From positions 58,507 through 122,506 of the forward strand of contig ONKQ01000012.1 of the NCBI GenBank assembly GCA_900318465.1: a stretch of DNA of 64,000 bases, written 5' to 3'. This DNA is from an uncultured Bacteroidales bacterium. GTDB lineage: Bacteria; Bacteroidota; Bacteroidia; Bacteroidales; F082. Numbering within the stretch: position 1 is the stretch's first letter; each line of letters starts with the position of its first letter. This document shows, piece after piece, positions 56,769 through 64,000 of the stretch. The notes beneath the pieces were generated by a model that was not told the DNA's origin, made no database searches, and was given only the letters and a program-made list of their open reading frames with translations. Both the position numbers and the translations under genes were made by a program.

Positions 56769-57104
56769 TCATTTGTGAACAAACGGCACGTCGCACATTA
56801 TTAATACCTCCTTCACGAAAGCCCGCTCGCTGGGGCCAAAATGGTTGTCGGAACGCGAAAGCCGTGTCATCATGAGCGAAAAATTTCGCTTTTTCTCTTT
56901 TGTCATCCGTTTCAATGTTGTGTAAGTCTGCTTTTGCAACTCGTTTTTCGGAACAGGGACAAAACCCTTGGCATCAAATTTCAACTCCTTCAAGCAGTTT
57001 TCGAGACACTCCTTTTCCCCTTTATGGTCTTGATAATCAGCATCAACCAAGTTACACAACACACTGGCTATCGCCTTTTGCTCCTCTTTGGTGTATTCTT
57101 CCAT
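56769..57104 (-). CDS. Hypothetical helical protein, TerB-like, 111 aa
   Basis: Helical: EEYTKEEQKAIASVLCNLVDADYQDHKGEKECLENCLKEL, then RMTKEKKRNFSLMMTRLSRSDNHFGPSERAFVKEVLIMCDV. The arrangement of acidic helices with D-x-D and (D/N)-x-x-x-E resembles TerB-like proteins. A truncated copy lies at 54081-54194. Function unknown. Confidence 0.7.
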   Translation of the reverse strand: MEEYTKEEQKAIASVLCNLVDADYQDHKGEKECLENCLKELKFDAKGFVPVPKNELQKQTYTTLKRMTKEKKRNFSLMMTRLSRSDNHFGPSERAFVKEVLIMCDVPFVHK

Positions 57105-57206
57105 ACTTCTTTTTTTTGCAAAGAAACAACTTTTTTGAGAAATACTATCCCAAATTCAATTATTTTTCTTTTCTTTGCACGTTCAAACTGATAAAATACC
57201 ACTACA

Positions 57207-59552
57207 ATGAATAGAAATTTACTTTCAAAGGCATTTTTGACCGTTTCACTTATTCTATTGTCTACTATAGGAGTATTTGCCCAAGACAACAGCATCAAAG
57301 GTTTCGTTTATGAGGAATCGACAGGCGAGCCGATGATGTTCACCAACGTCTACCTGAAAGGCACCACCTATGGTGGCGCAACCAGTGAAAACGGTTTCTT
57401 CAACATCACCCGCATCCCCGATGGAACCTACACCCTGCTGATTACCTCCGTGGGCTACGACACCATCTCTGAGCGTTTCACCCTCTCCAAAGGTGAGACC
57501 GTCAGCCGCAAGTATTACCTCAAGGAAACCAGCCAAAAACTTGACGTAGTGACCATTAGCGCCGATAAGATTGAGGCCCGCACCGAGACCAAGACTTCGG
57601 TCATCAGCGTCACGCCCAAGACCATCACCAAGATTCCGAGCGTGGGCGGTCAGGCCGACTTCGCACAATACTTGCAGGTTGTGCCTGGTGTCATCTTCAC
57701 CGGCGACCAAGGCGGTCAGCTCTACATCCGTGGCGGCTCGCCCATCCAAAACAAGGTGCTTCTCGATGGCATGGTAGTCTACAATCCCTTCCACTCCATC
57801 GGCCTCTTCTCGGTGTTCGACACCGACATCATCCGCAACGCCGACGTCTACACTGGCGGCTTCGGAGCCGAATACAGCGGCCGTATCTCCTCCATCATGG
57901 ACATCGCCACCCGCGACGGCAACAAGAAACGCATTTCGGGCAAGATAGGAGCCAGTGTGTTTGGCGCCAAAGTGATGCTGGAAGGCCCGCTCAAGAAAGC
58001 CAAGACCCCCGAAGAGGCCACGGCTTCCTTCGTCCTTTCGGCCAAGAACTCCTACCTCGAATACACCAGCAAACTCCTTTATCCCTACGCCTCCGAAACG
58101 GGCTTGCCGTTCAACTTCCAGGACGTTTACGGCAAAGTGTCGCTCAATGCGCCCAACGGCAGTAAGGTCAACTTCTTCGGATTCTCGTTCAACGACCAAG
58201 TGAACAACTACTTGTCGCTTTCCGACTTTGGCTGGCACTCGTTTGGCGGCGGCACCAACTTCCTCGTCATCCCCGGCAAGGCTCCCGTGATGATTGAGGG
58301 TAACGTGGCCTATTCAAGCTACTCCTCAACCATGAAAGAAGAGAACAGCCCCGACCGCAACAGCACCATCAACGGCTTCAACGCCAGCTTCGACTTCAGC
58401 CAATTCATGGGCAAAAACACCCTGAAATACGGTTTTGAGATGCTCGGCTACACCACCGACTACACTACCTATAGCGTTTACGGCCACACACGCATCTCGC
58501 AAAAAGTGAACTCCACTGAGATTGGAGCCTACGCCAAATACAAGGCCGTTTTGGGCAATGTGTTGCTTGAGCCCAGCCTGCGCGTCCAATGGTACGCCTC
58601 GCTGCCCGACATCTCCATCGAGCCGCGCTTGGCCGTGAAGTACAACGTCAACGACCGCTTGCGCCTGAAGGCCGCCGGTGGCAAATACTCGCAAAACTTC
58701 GTCGCCGCCACCAGCGACCGCGACGTGGTGAACCTCTTCTACGGCTTCCTTTCCGGCATCGACAACCTGCCCAAGACCTACAACGGCAAACCCGTTACCA
58801 GTTATTTGCAAAAGGCCTACCATGCCATCGTCGGCGTTGAATACGACCTCACCAGCAACATGACCATGAACATCGAAGGCTATTGGAAAGACTTCAACCA
58901 ACTGACCAACATCAACCGCAACAAGATTTACACCGACTCGCCCGAAAACGCCACCGTCCCCGACCTGCTGAAGAAAGACTTCACCGTGGAGACAGGCAAA
59001 GCCTACGGTGCCGACATCTCGCTGAAATATGAGGACAAGCACTGGTATCTGTGGGCCGTCTACGCGCTCGGTTTCGTGTCGAGAGAATACGAGAAAGTGG
59101 TTGAAGACGAGGCCGTCATGACAAAATATGCGCCCCACTTCGACCGCCGCCACAACGTCAACGTCATCCTGACCTACACCGCCGGCGCCAAACGCCAGTG
59201 GGAGTTCAGCGGCAGATGGAACTTCGGTAGCGGCTTCCCCTTCACGCAGATTCAAGGCTACTATGAATACTTCTCGTTCCAAAACGGAATCAATTTCGAC
59301 TATACCACCACCAACGGCGAAATTGGTGTGCTTTACAGCGACCTGAACACGGGCCGTCTGCCCACCTACCACCGCCTTGACATCGACTTGAAGCGCAAAT
59401 TCTTCTTCAGCGAAAACATCAACCTTGAGGTCGACCTCAGCGTCACCAATGTCTATAACCGCAAAAACATTTTCTACGTCAACATGATTACTGGCGAAAA
59501 CGTCTACCAGTTGCCCATCATGCCGACATTAGGCTTTACGTTCACCTTCTAA
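57207..59552 (+). CDS. TonB-dependent receptor with N-terminal carboxypeptidase-regulatory-like domain
   Basis: 781 residues. Signal peptide 1-25. CarboxypepD_reg-like domain about 28-112 (IKGFVYEESTGEPMMFTNVYLKGT), plug about 120-240 (GGQLYIRGGSPIQNKVLLDGMVVYNPFHSIGLF), barrel to the end (PTLGFTFTF). No SusD partner follows. Substrate unknown. Next gene, an ATP-grasp protein, starts two bases after its stop, so they share a transcript. Confidence 0.93.
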   Translation: MNRNLLSKAFLTVSLILLSTIGVFAQDNSIKGFVYEESTGEPMMFTNVYLKGTTYGGATSENGFFNITRIPDGTYTLLITSVGYDTISERFTLSKGETVSRKYYLKETSQKLDVVTISADKIEARTETKTSVISVTPKTITKIPSVGGQADFAQYLQVVPGVIFTGDQGGQLYIRGGSPIQNKVLLDGMVVYNPFHSIGLFSVFDTDIIRNADVYTGGFGAEYSGRISSIMDIATRDGNKKRISGKIGASVFGAKVMLEGPLKKAKTPEEATASFVLSAKNSYLEYTSKLLYPYASETGLPFNFQDVYGKVSLNAPNGSKVNFFGFSFNDQVNNYLSLSDFGWHSFGGGTNFLVIPGKAPVMIEGNVAYSSYSSTMKEENSPDRNSTINGFNASFDFSQFMGKNTLKYGFEMLGYTTDYTTYSVYGHTRISQKVNSTEIGAYAKYKAVLGNVLLEPSLRVQWYASLPDISIEPRLAVKYNVNDRLRLKAAGGKYSQNFVAATSDRDVVNLFYGFLSGIDNLPKTYNGKPVTSYLQKAYHAIVGVEYDLTSNMTMNIEGYWKDFNQLTNINRNKIYTDSPENATVPDLLKKDFTVETGKAYGADISLKYEDKHWYLWAVYALGFVSREYEKVVEDEAVMTKYAPHFDRRHNVNVILTYTAGAKRQWEFSGRWNFGSGFPFTQIQGYYEYFSFQNGINFDYTTTNGEIGVLYSDLNTGRLPTYHRLDIDLKRKFFFSENINLEVDLSVTNVYNRKNIFYVNMITGENVYQLPIMPTLGFTFTF

Positions 59553-59554
59553 CT

Positions 59555-60706
59555 ATGATCATTTTAGAAAAACCATACGTTTCAGCCCCGTTAGTGGCTT
59601 ACCTTGAAGAGAAACAAATCCCTGTGCTGCACAACGAGATGGCGGCACAACTCACCGCCGAAGGGCATCACCTTAATTTATTGGACGACAAGCAGTTCAA
59701 AGAGCAATATCTGAAAAAAGAGCAACTTTACGCCGTGTCGGAAAACGCCTTGGTGTGGCTCTATGCCCAACTGCCCGAGTCGGAATTGGTGAAGAAAGTC
59801 AAGATTCTGAAGGACAAAGTCGCCTTCCGCCGCATCTGCCAGCAAATTTATCCCGACTTCTATTATAAAGAGGTGGAGATGAAGGCTTTGCGCAGCCTCA
59901 ATCCTAACGAATTGCCTTTGCCGCTCGTGCTGAAACCCGCTGTGGGCTTCCTTAGCGTGGGCGTGTACATCGTCCGCAACAAAGAGGAATGGCAGGCCGC
60001 CTTGGACGACATCGACCGCAACTTTGCCAAGCAATGCGCCGTGTTTCCTGAGACAGTGGTACGAAGCGAGAAGTTCATTTTAGAGCAATGCATTGAAGGC
60101 GAGGAATATGCAGTGGATGCCTACTACGATGCCGAGGGCAAGCCCAACATAATCAACATTTTCCACCACATCTTCAAGAGCGAAACCGACGTCAGCGACA
60201 GGCTTTATTGCATGAGCAAGCAGATTTTCGAGAGCAACTACCCCGCTTTCAACCAGTTCTGCATCGACCTGAATGGTGCCTTGGGGCTGCGTAACTTCCC
60301 GATGCACGTGGAGTTTCGCGTGGACAAAAACACAGGCCGCGCCATCCCGATTGAGGTGAACCCACTGCGTTTCGCCGGCATGTGCCTCAACGACCTGACG
60401 CTCCACACTTGCCACCTGCTGCCCGTGCAGGCCTACTTCGAAGGCATCCATCCCGACTACGCCACCATGTGGAACGGCATTGAGAACGACGTGTTCAGTT
60501 TCGTCGTCTTGGACAAGCCCTACGACACCAACCGCAAACTCGACTTCGAGCGCATCAAGCGGCACTTTCACGGCGTACTCGAAACACGCGACATTATGAA
60601 CCCCGCCATGAGCATTTGGGGATTCCTATTCACACAGACCACACCCGAGCACAAAGAGGAGTTGCATGAAATTCTACATTCTTCTTTGGAGGAGTTCATG
60701 GTATAG
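59555..60706 (+). CDS. ATP-grasp domain protein
   Basis: 383 residues. ATP-grasp fold: LPLVLKPAVGFLSVGVYIV (Lys of phosphate strand), EQCIEGEEYAVDAYYDAEGKPNI, HVEFRVDKNTGRAIPIEVNPLRFAGMCL (metal-binding Glu-Asn). Ligates an acid to an amine or thiol with ATP; substrates unknown. In operon with the TonB receptor, it may act on an imported compound. Confidence 0.88.
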   Translation: MIILEKPYVSAPLVAYLEEKQIPVLHNEMAAQLTAEGHHLNLLDDKQFKEQYLKKEQLYAVSENALVWLYAQLPESELVKKVKILKDKVAFRRICQQIYPDFYYKEVEMKALRSLNPNELPLPLVLKPAVGFLSVGVYIVRNKEEWQAALDDIDRNFAKQCAVFPETVVRSEKFILEQCIEGEEYAVDAYYDAEGKPNIINIFHHIFKSETDVSDRLYCMSKQIFESNYPAFNQFCIDLNGALGLRNFPMHVEFRVDKNTGRAIPIEVNPLRFAGMCLNDLTLHTCHLLPVQAYFEGIHPDYATMWNGIENDVFSFVVLDKPYDTNRKLDFERIKRHFHGVLETRDIMNPAMSIWGFLFTQTTPEHKEELHEILHSSLEEFMV

Positions 60707-60737
60707 TAGACGTGAGACTTGTCGTCGCTTGGTGTCA

Positions 60738-60763
60738 TTGCGAGGAGGTACGACGAAGCAATC
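60738..60763. repeat. Dispersed ATTGCGAGG repeat
   Basis: TCATTGCGAGGAGGTACGAC then GAAGCAATCC: an imperfect palindrome, ATTGC..GCAAT, of a class widely scattered in bacterial intergenic DNA. One copy here. Confidence 0.7.
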
Positions 60764-60782
60764 CAGACAAAAAAAATTGGCT

Positions 60783-60813
60783 AAAAGGTGGTAGGCTTAC
60801 CACCTTTTTTTGA
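60783..60813 (+). terminator. Terminator after the ATP-grasp gene
   Basis: 11-bp stem AAAAGGTGGTA / TACCACCTTTT with loop GGCT and a following T run. Confidence 0.9.
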
Positions 60814-60854
60814 TGGTAAAACACATTTTTTCGGGAAACCATCGCTAAGATTAC

Positions 60855-60862
60855 TATCTTTG
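60855..60862 (+). promoter_or_regulatory. -7 promoter element (TATCTTTG) for the transglutaminase-like gene
   Basis: TATCTTTG 19 bases upstream of ATG 60882. Confidence 0.65.
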
Positions 60863-60881
60863 CCGAAAATAATCCATTATC

Positions 60882-63449
60882 ATGCGCAATACCTTATTAA
60901 TACTCATCACAGCCTCCGCCCTGCTGTTTTCTGCCTGCACGGGAACTGGAGAAGCAAAACAAAGCCAGCAATTCACCGAAAAGGAAGCCCTCGAATTCCT
61001 CTACACCTACATGCCCCTCGGCGACAGCGTGGACTATTCGGAAGAATACTACCGCGAGTGCGTTAATTACGCCTTCCGAGCCAAGGAAGAAATGCCTTGG
61101 GGTGCGAGCATCCCCGAGCGCGAGTTCAAGCATTTCGTGGTGCCTGTGCGCGTCAATAACGAGAACCTTGATGCCTTCCGCAAAAGCTATTACGAGGAAC
61201 TGAAAGGCCGCGTTAAGGATTTGTCACTCTACGATGCCGTCCTCGAAGTGAACCACTGGTGCCACGAGCACGTGAACTACAAAGGCTCCGACAGCCGCAC
61301 CAGCGCCCCGATGGCCACCATCAAGACCTCATGGGGACGCTGCGGCGAGGAATCGACGCTGTTGGTGACGGCATTGCGCACCGTTGGCATCCCTGCAAGG
61401 CAAGTCTATACACCCCGTTGGGCGCACTGCGATGACAACCACGCTTGGGTAGAGGCTTGGGTCGACGGCCAATGGCATTTCCTCGGCGCCTGCGAGCCTG
61501 AGCCTGTGCTTGATTTGGGTTGGTTCAACGAGCCGGCTTCGCGCACCTTATTATTACACACCCGCGTTTTCGGTGATTACAATGGTCCAGAGGAAGTCAT
61601 CAGCCGCAACCGCAACTATACGGAAATCAACGTGGTGGATAATTATGGCAAGACCGCCAAAACCACTTTCACCGTCGTGGACGAGAACGGAACGCCTCAA
61701 GCCAATCTGCCCGTGGAATTCAAGATTTACAACTATGCCGAGTTTTGCACCGTGGTCACCAAAATGACTGACGAGAACGGCCAGACTTGGCTTACCTCTG
61801 GCTTGGGCTGCATGATGGCCTACGCTGCCAAAGACGGCAAGTTTGGTTTCCAAGTCTTTAAATCGGGTGAAAATGAGAGCGTTACCATCACCCTCGACCA
61901 CAAAGAAGGCACGATGGAAAGTTTTGAGTTTGACATGGTACCACCCGCTTCAAGTGGCATTTTGCCTGAAGTCACACCCGAAATGCGCACCAAGAACGAC
62001 CGCCGCTTCGCATACGAGGACTCGTTGCGCAACGCCTATATCGCCGACTGCAAGAAAGCACAGCAAGAACTGATTATGAACACGGGCAACAAGACTTTGT
62101 GTCGCATCTATGAAAAAACTTGGGGCAACTACCAAACCGTTGCCGACTTCGTTAAATATGCCCAAGGCAAACAACAGGAAATCAAAGCGGTGGAGTTGCT
62201 TTCCAACATTTCCGACAAGGACCTGCGCGACATCAGCCTTGAAGTCCTGAAAGACCATTTTGACCACACACCCGACCTCACATCTTCAATTATTTCCATG
62301 CCGCCCGACCTTTACGCGCAATACATCCTCAGTCCGCGTGTAAGCAACGAAATGATTGTGCCCTGGAGAAAGACCCTCACCGAGTTTTTCCCAAAGGATG
62401 AAGCCCAAAAATACCACGACAATCCCGCTCTGCTGGTCGATTGGGTAAAACATAACATCTTCGTTGACGACGAGTTAGCCTTGCAACGCATCCCGATTTC
62501 GCCCATCGGCGTGCTGAAAGTCCGCAAGGCCGACCGCCATTCCCGAGACATCTTCTTCGTGGCCATGGCCCGCAGTTTGGGCATTGCCGCACAAATCCAT
62601 CCCGTCACGGGCAAGGTGCAATATTTTGACAATGAATGGATTGACGTGGATTTCGAGGCCGAGCAGCCCAAAATTGCGGAAATCGGCTATTTGGACATCC
62701 GCTACAACCCCATCGCCTCCATGCCCGACCCGAAATATTATACACATTTCAGCATCAAGAAGTTTGACGGCAACAGTTTCCGCCTCTTGGCCTACGATGC
62801 CCAAGATCCAGGCATCGATGACGGCATGCCCCTGTCGAGTTTCGAGCGCCCAACACCCTTGGAGGCAGGCTATTACATCCTCACTTCGGGCAACCGTCTC
62901 CACGACGGTACTGCCCTGACTCACAGCCAGTTCTTCACCATCAAGGCAAAGGAAACCACCACCATCGACCTCGTGCTGCGCGAGCCTGACGACAATCTCC
63001 GTGTCATCGGAAGTTTCTATGCCGACAGCAAATTTACCGATCCCGAAACGGGTGAGGAATGCAATCCAAAACAACTCATTCAAGGTGACTACTTCATCCT
63101 CGGCCTTTTAGACCAAGGCAGTGAGCCGACCACCCATGCCATGCAAGACATTGCCGCATTCCGCAAAGACTTCGAGCAAAGTGGCCTGCCCATGATTTTC
63201 GTCTTCAACAGTAAAGAGGAATACGACAAGTTCAAATTAAAGAATTTCAGCGAGTTGCCCGATGGCATCACCTACGGTCTCGATAACGGAACCATCCGCG
63301 ACGAACTTGTAGAAAGCCTTCACTTGAGCAACGACAGCCGCCCAATTTTCATCATCGCCAACGCCAACAGCGAAGTGGTGTTTGTGAAGCAAGGCTACAC
63401 AATCGGCTTGGGTGAGCAGATGCTGAAGATTATGTCAAAGGCAAGATGA
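60882..63449 (+). CDS. Large transglutaminase-like lipoprotein with degenerate thioredoxin-like C-terminus
   Basis: 855 residues. Lipobox LLFSAC (Cys19). Transglutaminase-like domain about 90-225 with the catalytic Cys in SWGRCGEESTL, His in DDNHAWVEAW and a following acidic residue. Then a CNA-B/carboxypeptidase-regulatory-like strand set (FTVVDENGTPQANLPVEFKIY). A second, degenerate transglutaminase-like segment about 545-600 (RHSRDIFFVAMARSLGIAAQI, YFDNEWIDVDF). The last 130 residues (YFILGLLDQGSEPTTHAMQDIAAFRKDFEQ) resemble a thioredoxin-like fold without CxxC. Probably periplasmic peptide-processing or protein-linking. Substrate unknown. Confidence 0.83.
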   Translation: MRNTLLILITASALLFSACTGTGEAKQSQQFTEKEALEFLYTYMPLGDSVDYSEEYYRECVNYAFRAKEEMPWGASIPEREFKHFVVPVRVNNENLDAFRKSYYEELKGRVKDLSLYDAVLEVNHWCHEHVNYKGSDSRTSAPMATIKTSWGRCGEESTLLVTALRTVGIPARQVYTPRWAHCDDNHAWVEAWVDGQWHFLGACEPEPVLDLGWFNEPASRTLLLHTRVFGDYNGPEEVISRNRNYTEINVVDNYGKTAKTTFTVVDENGTPQANLPVEFKIYNYAEFCTVVTKMTDENGQTWLTSGLGCMMAYAAKDGKFGFQVFKSGENESVTITLDHKEGTMESFEFDMVPPASSGILPEVTPEMRTKNDRRFAYEDSLRNAYIADCKKAQQELIMNTGNKTLCRIYEKTWGNYQTVADFVKYAQGKQQEIKAVELLSNISDKDLRDISLEVLKDHFDHTPDLTSSIISMPPDLYAQYILSPRVSNEMIVPWRKTLTEFFPKDEAQKYHDNPALLVDWVKHNIFVDDELALQRIPISPIGVLKVRKADRHSRDIFFVAMARSLGIAAQIHPVTGKVQYFDNEWIDVDFEAEQPKIAEIGYLDIRYNPIASMPDPKYYTHFSIKKFDGNSFRLLAYDAQDPGIDDGMPLSSFERPTPLEAGYYILTSGNRLHDGTALTHSQFFTIKAKETTTIDLVLREPDDNLRVIGSFYADSKFTDPETGEECNPKQLIQGDYFILGLLDQGSEPTTHAMQDIAAFRKDFEQSGLPMIFVFNSKEEYDKFKLKNFSELPDGITYGLDNGTIRDELVESLHLSNDSRPIFIIANANSEVVFVKQGYTIGLGEQMLKIMSKAR

Positions 63450-63452
63450 TAC

Positions 63453-63815
63453 TCATTCAATCGAATGAAAAGCATCCACGATGTGGTTAATTTCAGGTTT
63501 CCCATGATGGTATAGGATGGAGATGACATCAAATCTCACATCAAGGTCGATTTTGTGTTCATAATAATAGGAAGTCGCGACGGCGTAGATATGAGCTCTT
63601 TTACGTCGATTGACGGCCATTTCGGGAGCACCATAATCATCACCCTGACGAGTTTTCACCTCAACAAACACAAGGTCCTTTCCATCAATGGCGATAATAT
63701 CAATTTCCTTACGATAGGCGCGCCAATTCCGCTCAAGAATCTGATAACCCATATCCATAAGAAATTGGGCAGCCAAGTCTTCTCCAATCTTTCCCAACGA
63801 AGGTTTCTTTGCCAT
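63453..63815 (-). CDS. yraN: YraN-family endonuclease-like protein
   Basis: 120 residues. Motifs of the UPF0102/YraN family: GEDLAAQFLMDMGYQILERNWR, EIDIIAIDGKDLVFVEVKTR (Asp-Glu-x-Lys of the PD-(D/E)xK fold). ATG 63815 is preferred; two more in-frame starts lie just upstream. Promoter at 63835-63842. Region 63843-64000 shows no gene or clear signal. Confidence 0.93.
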   Translation of the reverse strand: MAKKPSLGKIGEDLAAQFLMDMGYQILERNWRAYRKEIDIIAIDGKDLVFVEVKTRQGDDYGAPEMAVNRRKRAHIYAVATSYYYEHKIDLDVRFDVISILYHHGKPEINHIVDAFHSIE

Positions 63816-63834
63816 AACCATTAATAACAATATG

Positions 63835-63842
63835 CAAAGATA
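63835..63842 (-). promoter_or_regulatory. -7 promoter element (TATCTTTG) for yraN
   Basis: TATCTTTG on the minus strand 19 bases upstream of ATG 63815. Confidence 0.6.
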
Positions 63843-64000
63843 GTGAATTTTCGGACAGTCGCCGCTGGGTCAACAACAAAAAATAGCGAACTTTTCCCAA
63901 CCGCCGCATGGCTACGGCCACAGAAAGTTAGGGAAAAAACGTCAATGGGGATTGGTGAAAGGCAAAGGAAAAGGCGAGCCGGCAGAAACGGCGAACCCCT

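Noticed and set aside
57255-59372. Two minus-strand open frames opposite the TonB receptor
   Set aside because: Antisense to a clear receptor gene; Val/Gly-rich translations typical of shadow frames.

Overview
The window is about 64 kb of chromosome from a member of the Bacteroidota, most likely the order Bacteroidales; the genus cannot be fixed. The evidence is: many genes preceded by the Bacteroidota -7 promoter element TAnnTTTG with few Shine-Dalgarno sites; type IX secretion (T9SS) C-terminal sorting domains; a TonB-dependent receptor with an N-terminal carboxypeptidase-regulatory-like domain; serine palmitoyltransferase (sphingolipids); lipid A genes (lpxK, lpxH, kdsB, LptF/G, a PagL-like deacylase); and the gene pairs nif3/DUF164 and tgt/lptFG. 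I found no transposase, integrase, phage gene, rRNA, tRNA or CRISPR array, so this is mostly core chromosome with small accessory patches.

Layout. 0-3.6 kb: etfA 3' end and an acyl-CoA dehydrogenase gene broken by an internal deletion; its 3' end and terminator occur again 1001 bp downstream, and a toxin-antitoxin-like pair lies between the copies. 3.6-6.2 kb: a minus-strand operon of small membrane proteins and two DUF4230 proteins, preceded by a long leader holding a structured RNA element (copy A). 6.3-11.2 kb: an AAA/DUF4143 ATPase with four upstream repeats at an exact 23-bp period, then two tandem T9SS-exported subtilisins. 11.3-16.7 kb: frr, a GT-C glycosyltransferase, serine palmitoyltransferase plus an SDR reductase, pyrH. 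16.9-20.3 kb: a DUF559 nuclease, a 65-bp tandem repeat array and a large T9SS cargo protein. 20.4-23.0 kb: an ADP-ribosyltransferase-like DUF3990 triad, a PIN toxin-antitoxin pair and mazG. 23.1-28.1 kb: cell-envelope genes (PagL-like barrel, DUF2807 lipoprotein, Tyr/Trp/His/Ser-rich lipoprotein, OmpP1/FadL porin). 28.2-32.9 kb: DUF164, nif3, lpxK, pnp, lpxH. 32.9-34.7 kb: a small lipoprotein, a HTH protein behind copy B of the structured RNA, and a GNAT toxin-antitoxin pair. 34.7-47.7 kb: dipeptidase, HerA-like ATPase, trmB, HU/SPOR protein, kdsB, dNK, LptF/G, tgt, GT2, beta-propeller protein, muramidase, rsmG. 48-64 kb: M16 protease, MFS transporter, second AAA/DUF4143 ATPase, a gene relic, a possible small RNA, two secreted proteins, TonB receptor plus ATP-grasp protein, a large transglutaminase-like lipoprotein, yraN.

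The most interesting signal is the pair of structured elements at 5926-6074 and 33632-33786. They share a set of paired segments, including a 16-17 bp composite helix and a 7-bp hairpin, whose sequences differ between copies but remain complementary. Each lies just upstream of a minus-strand gene, and in copy B the last helix is followed by a U-run. I do not recognise the family; a duplicated riboregulator or attenuator-like leader is my reading. Other notable items are the 153-bp repeat around the toxin-antitoxin insert, AT-rich oriented repeats just upstream of five start codons, the DUF3990 triad, and several dispersed palindromic repeats.
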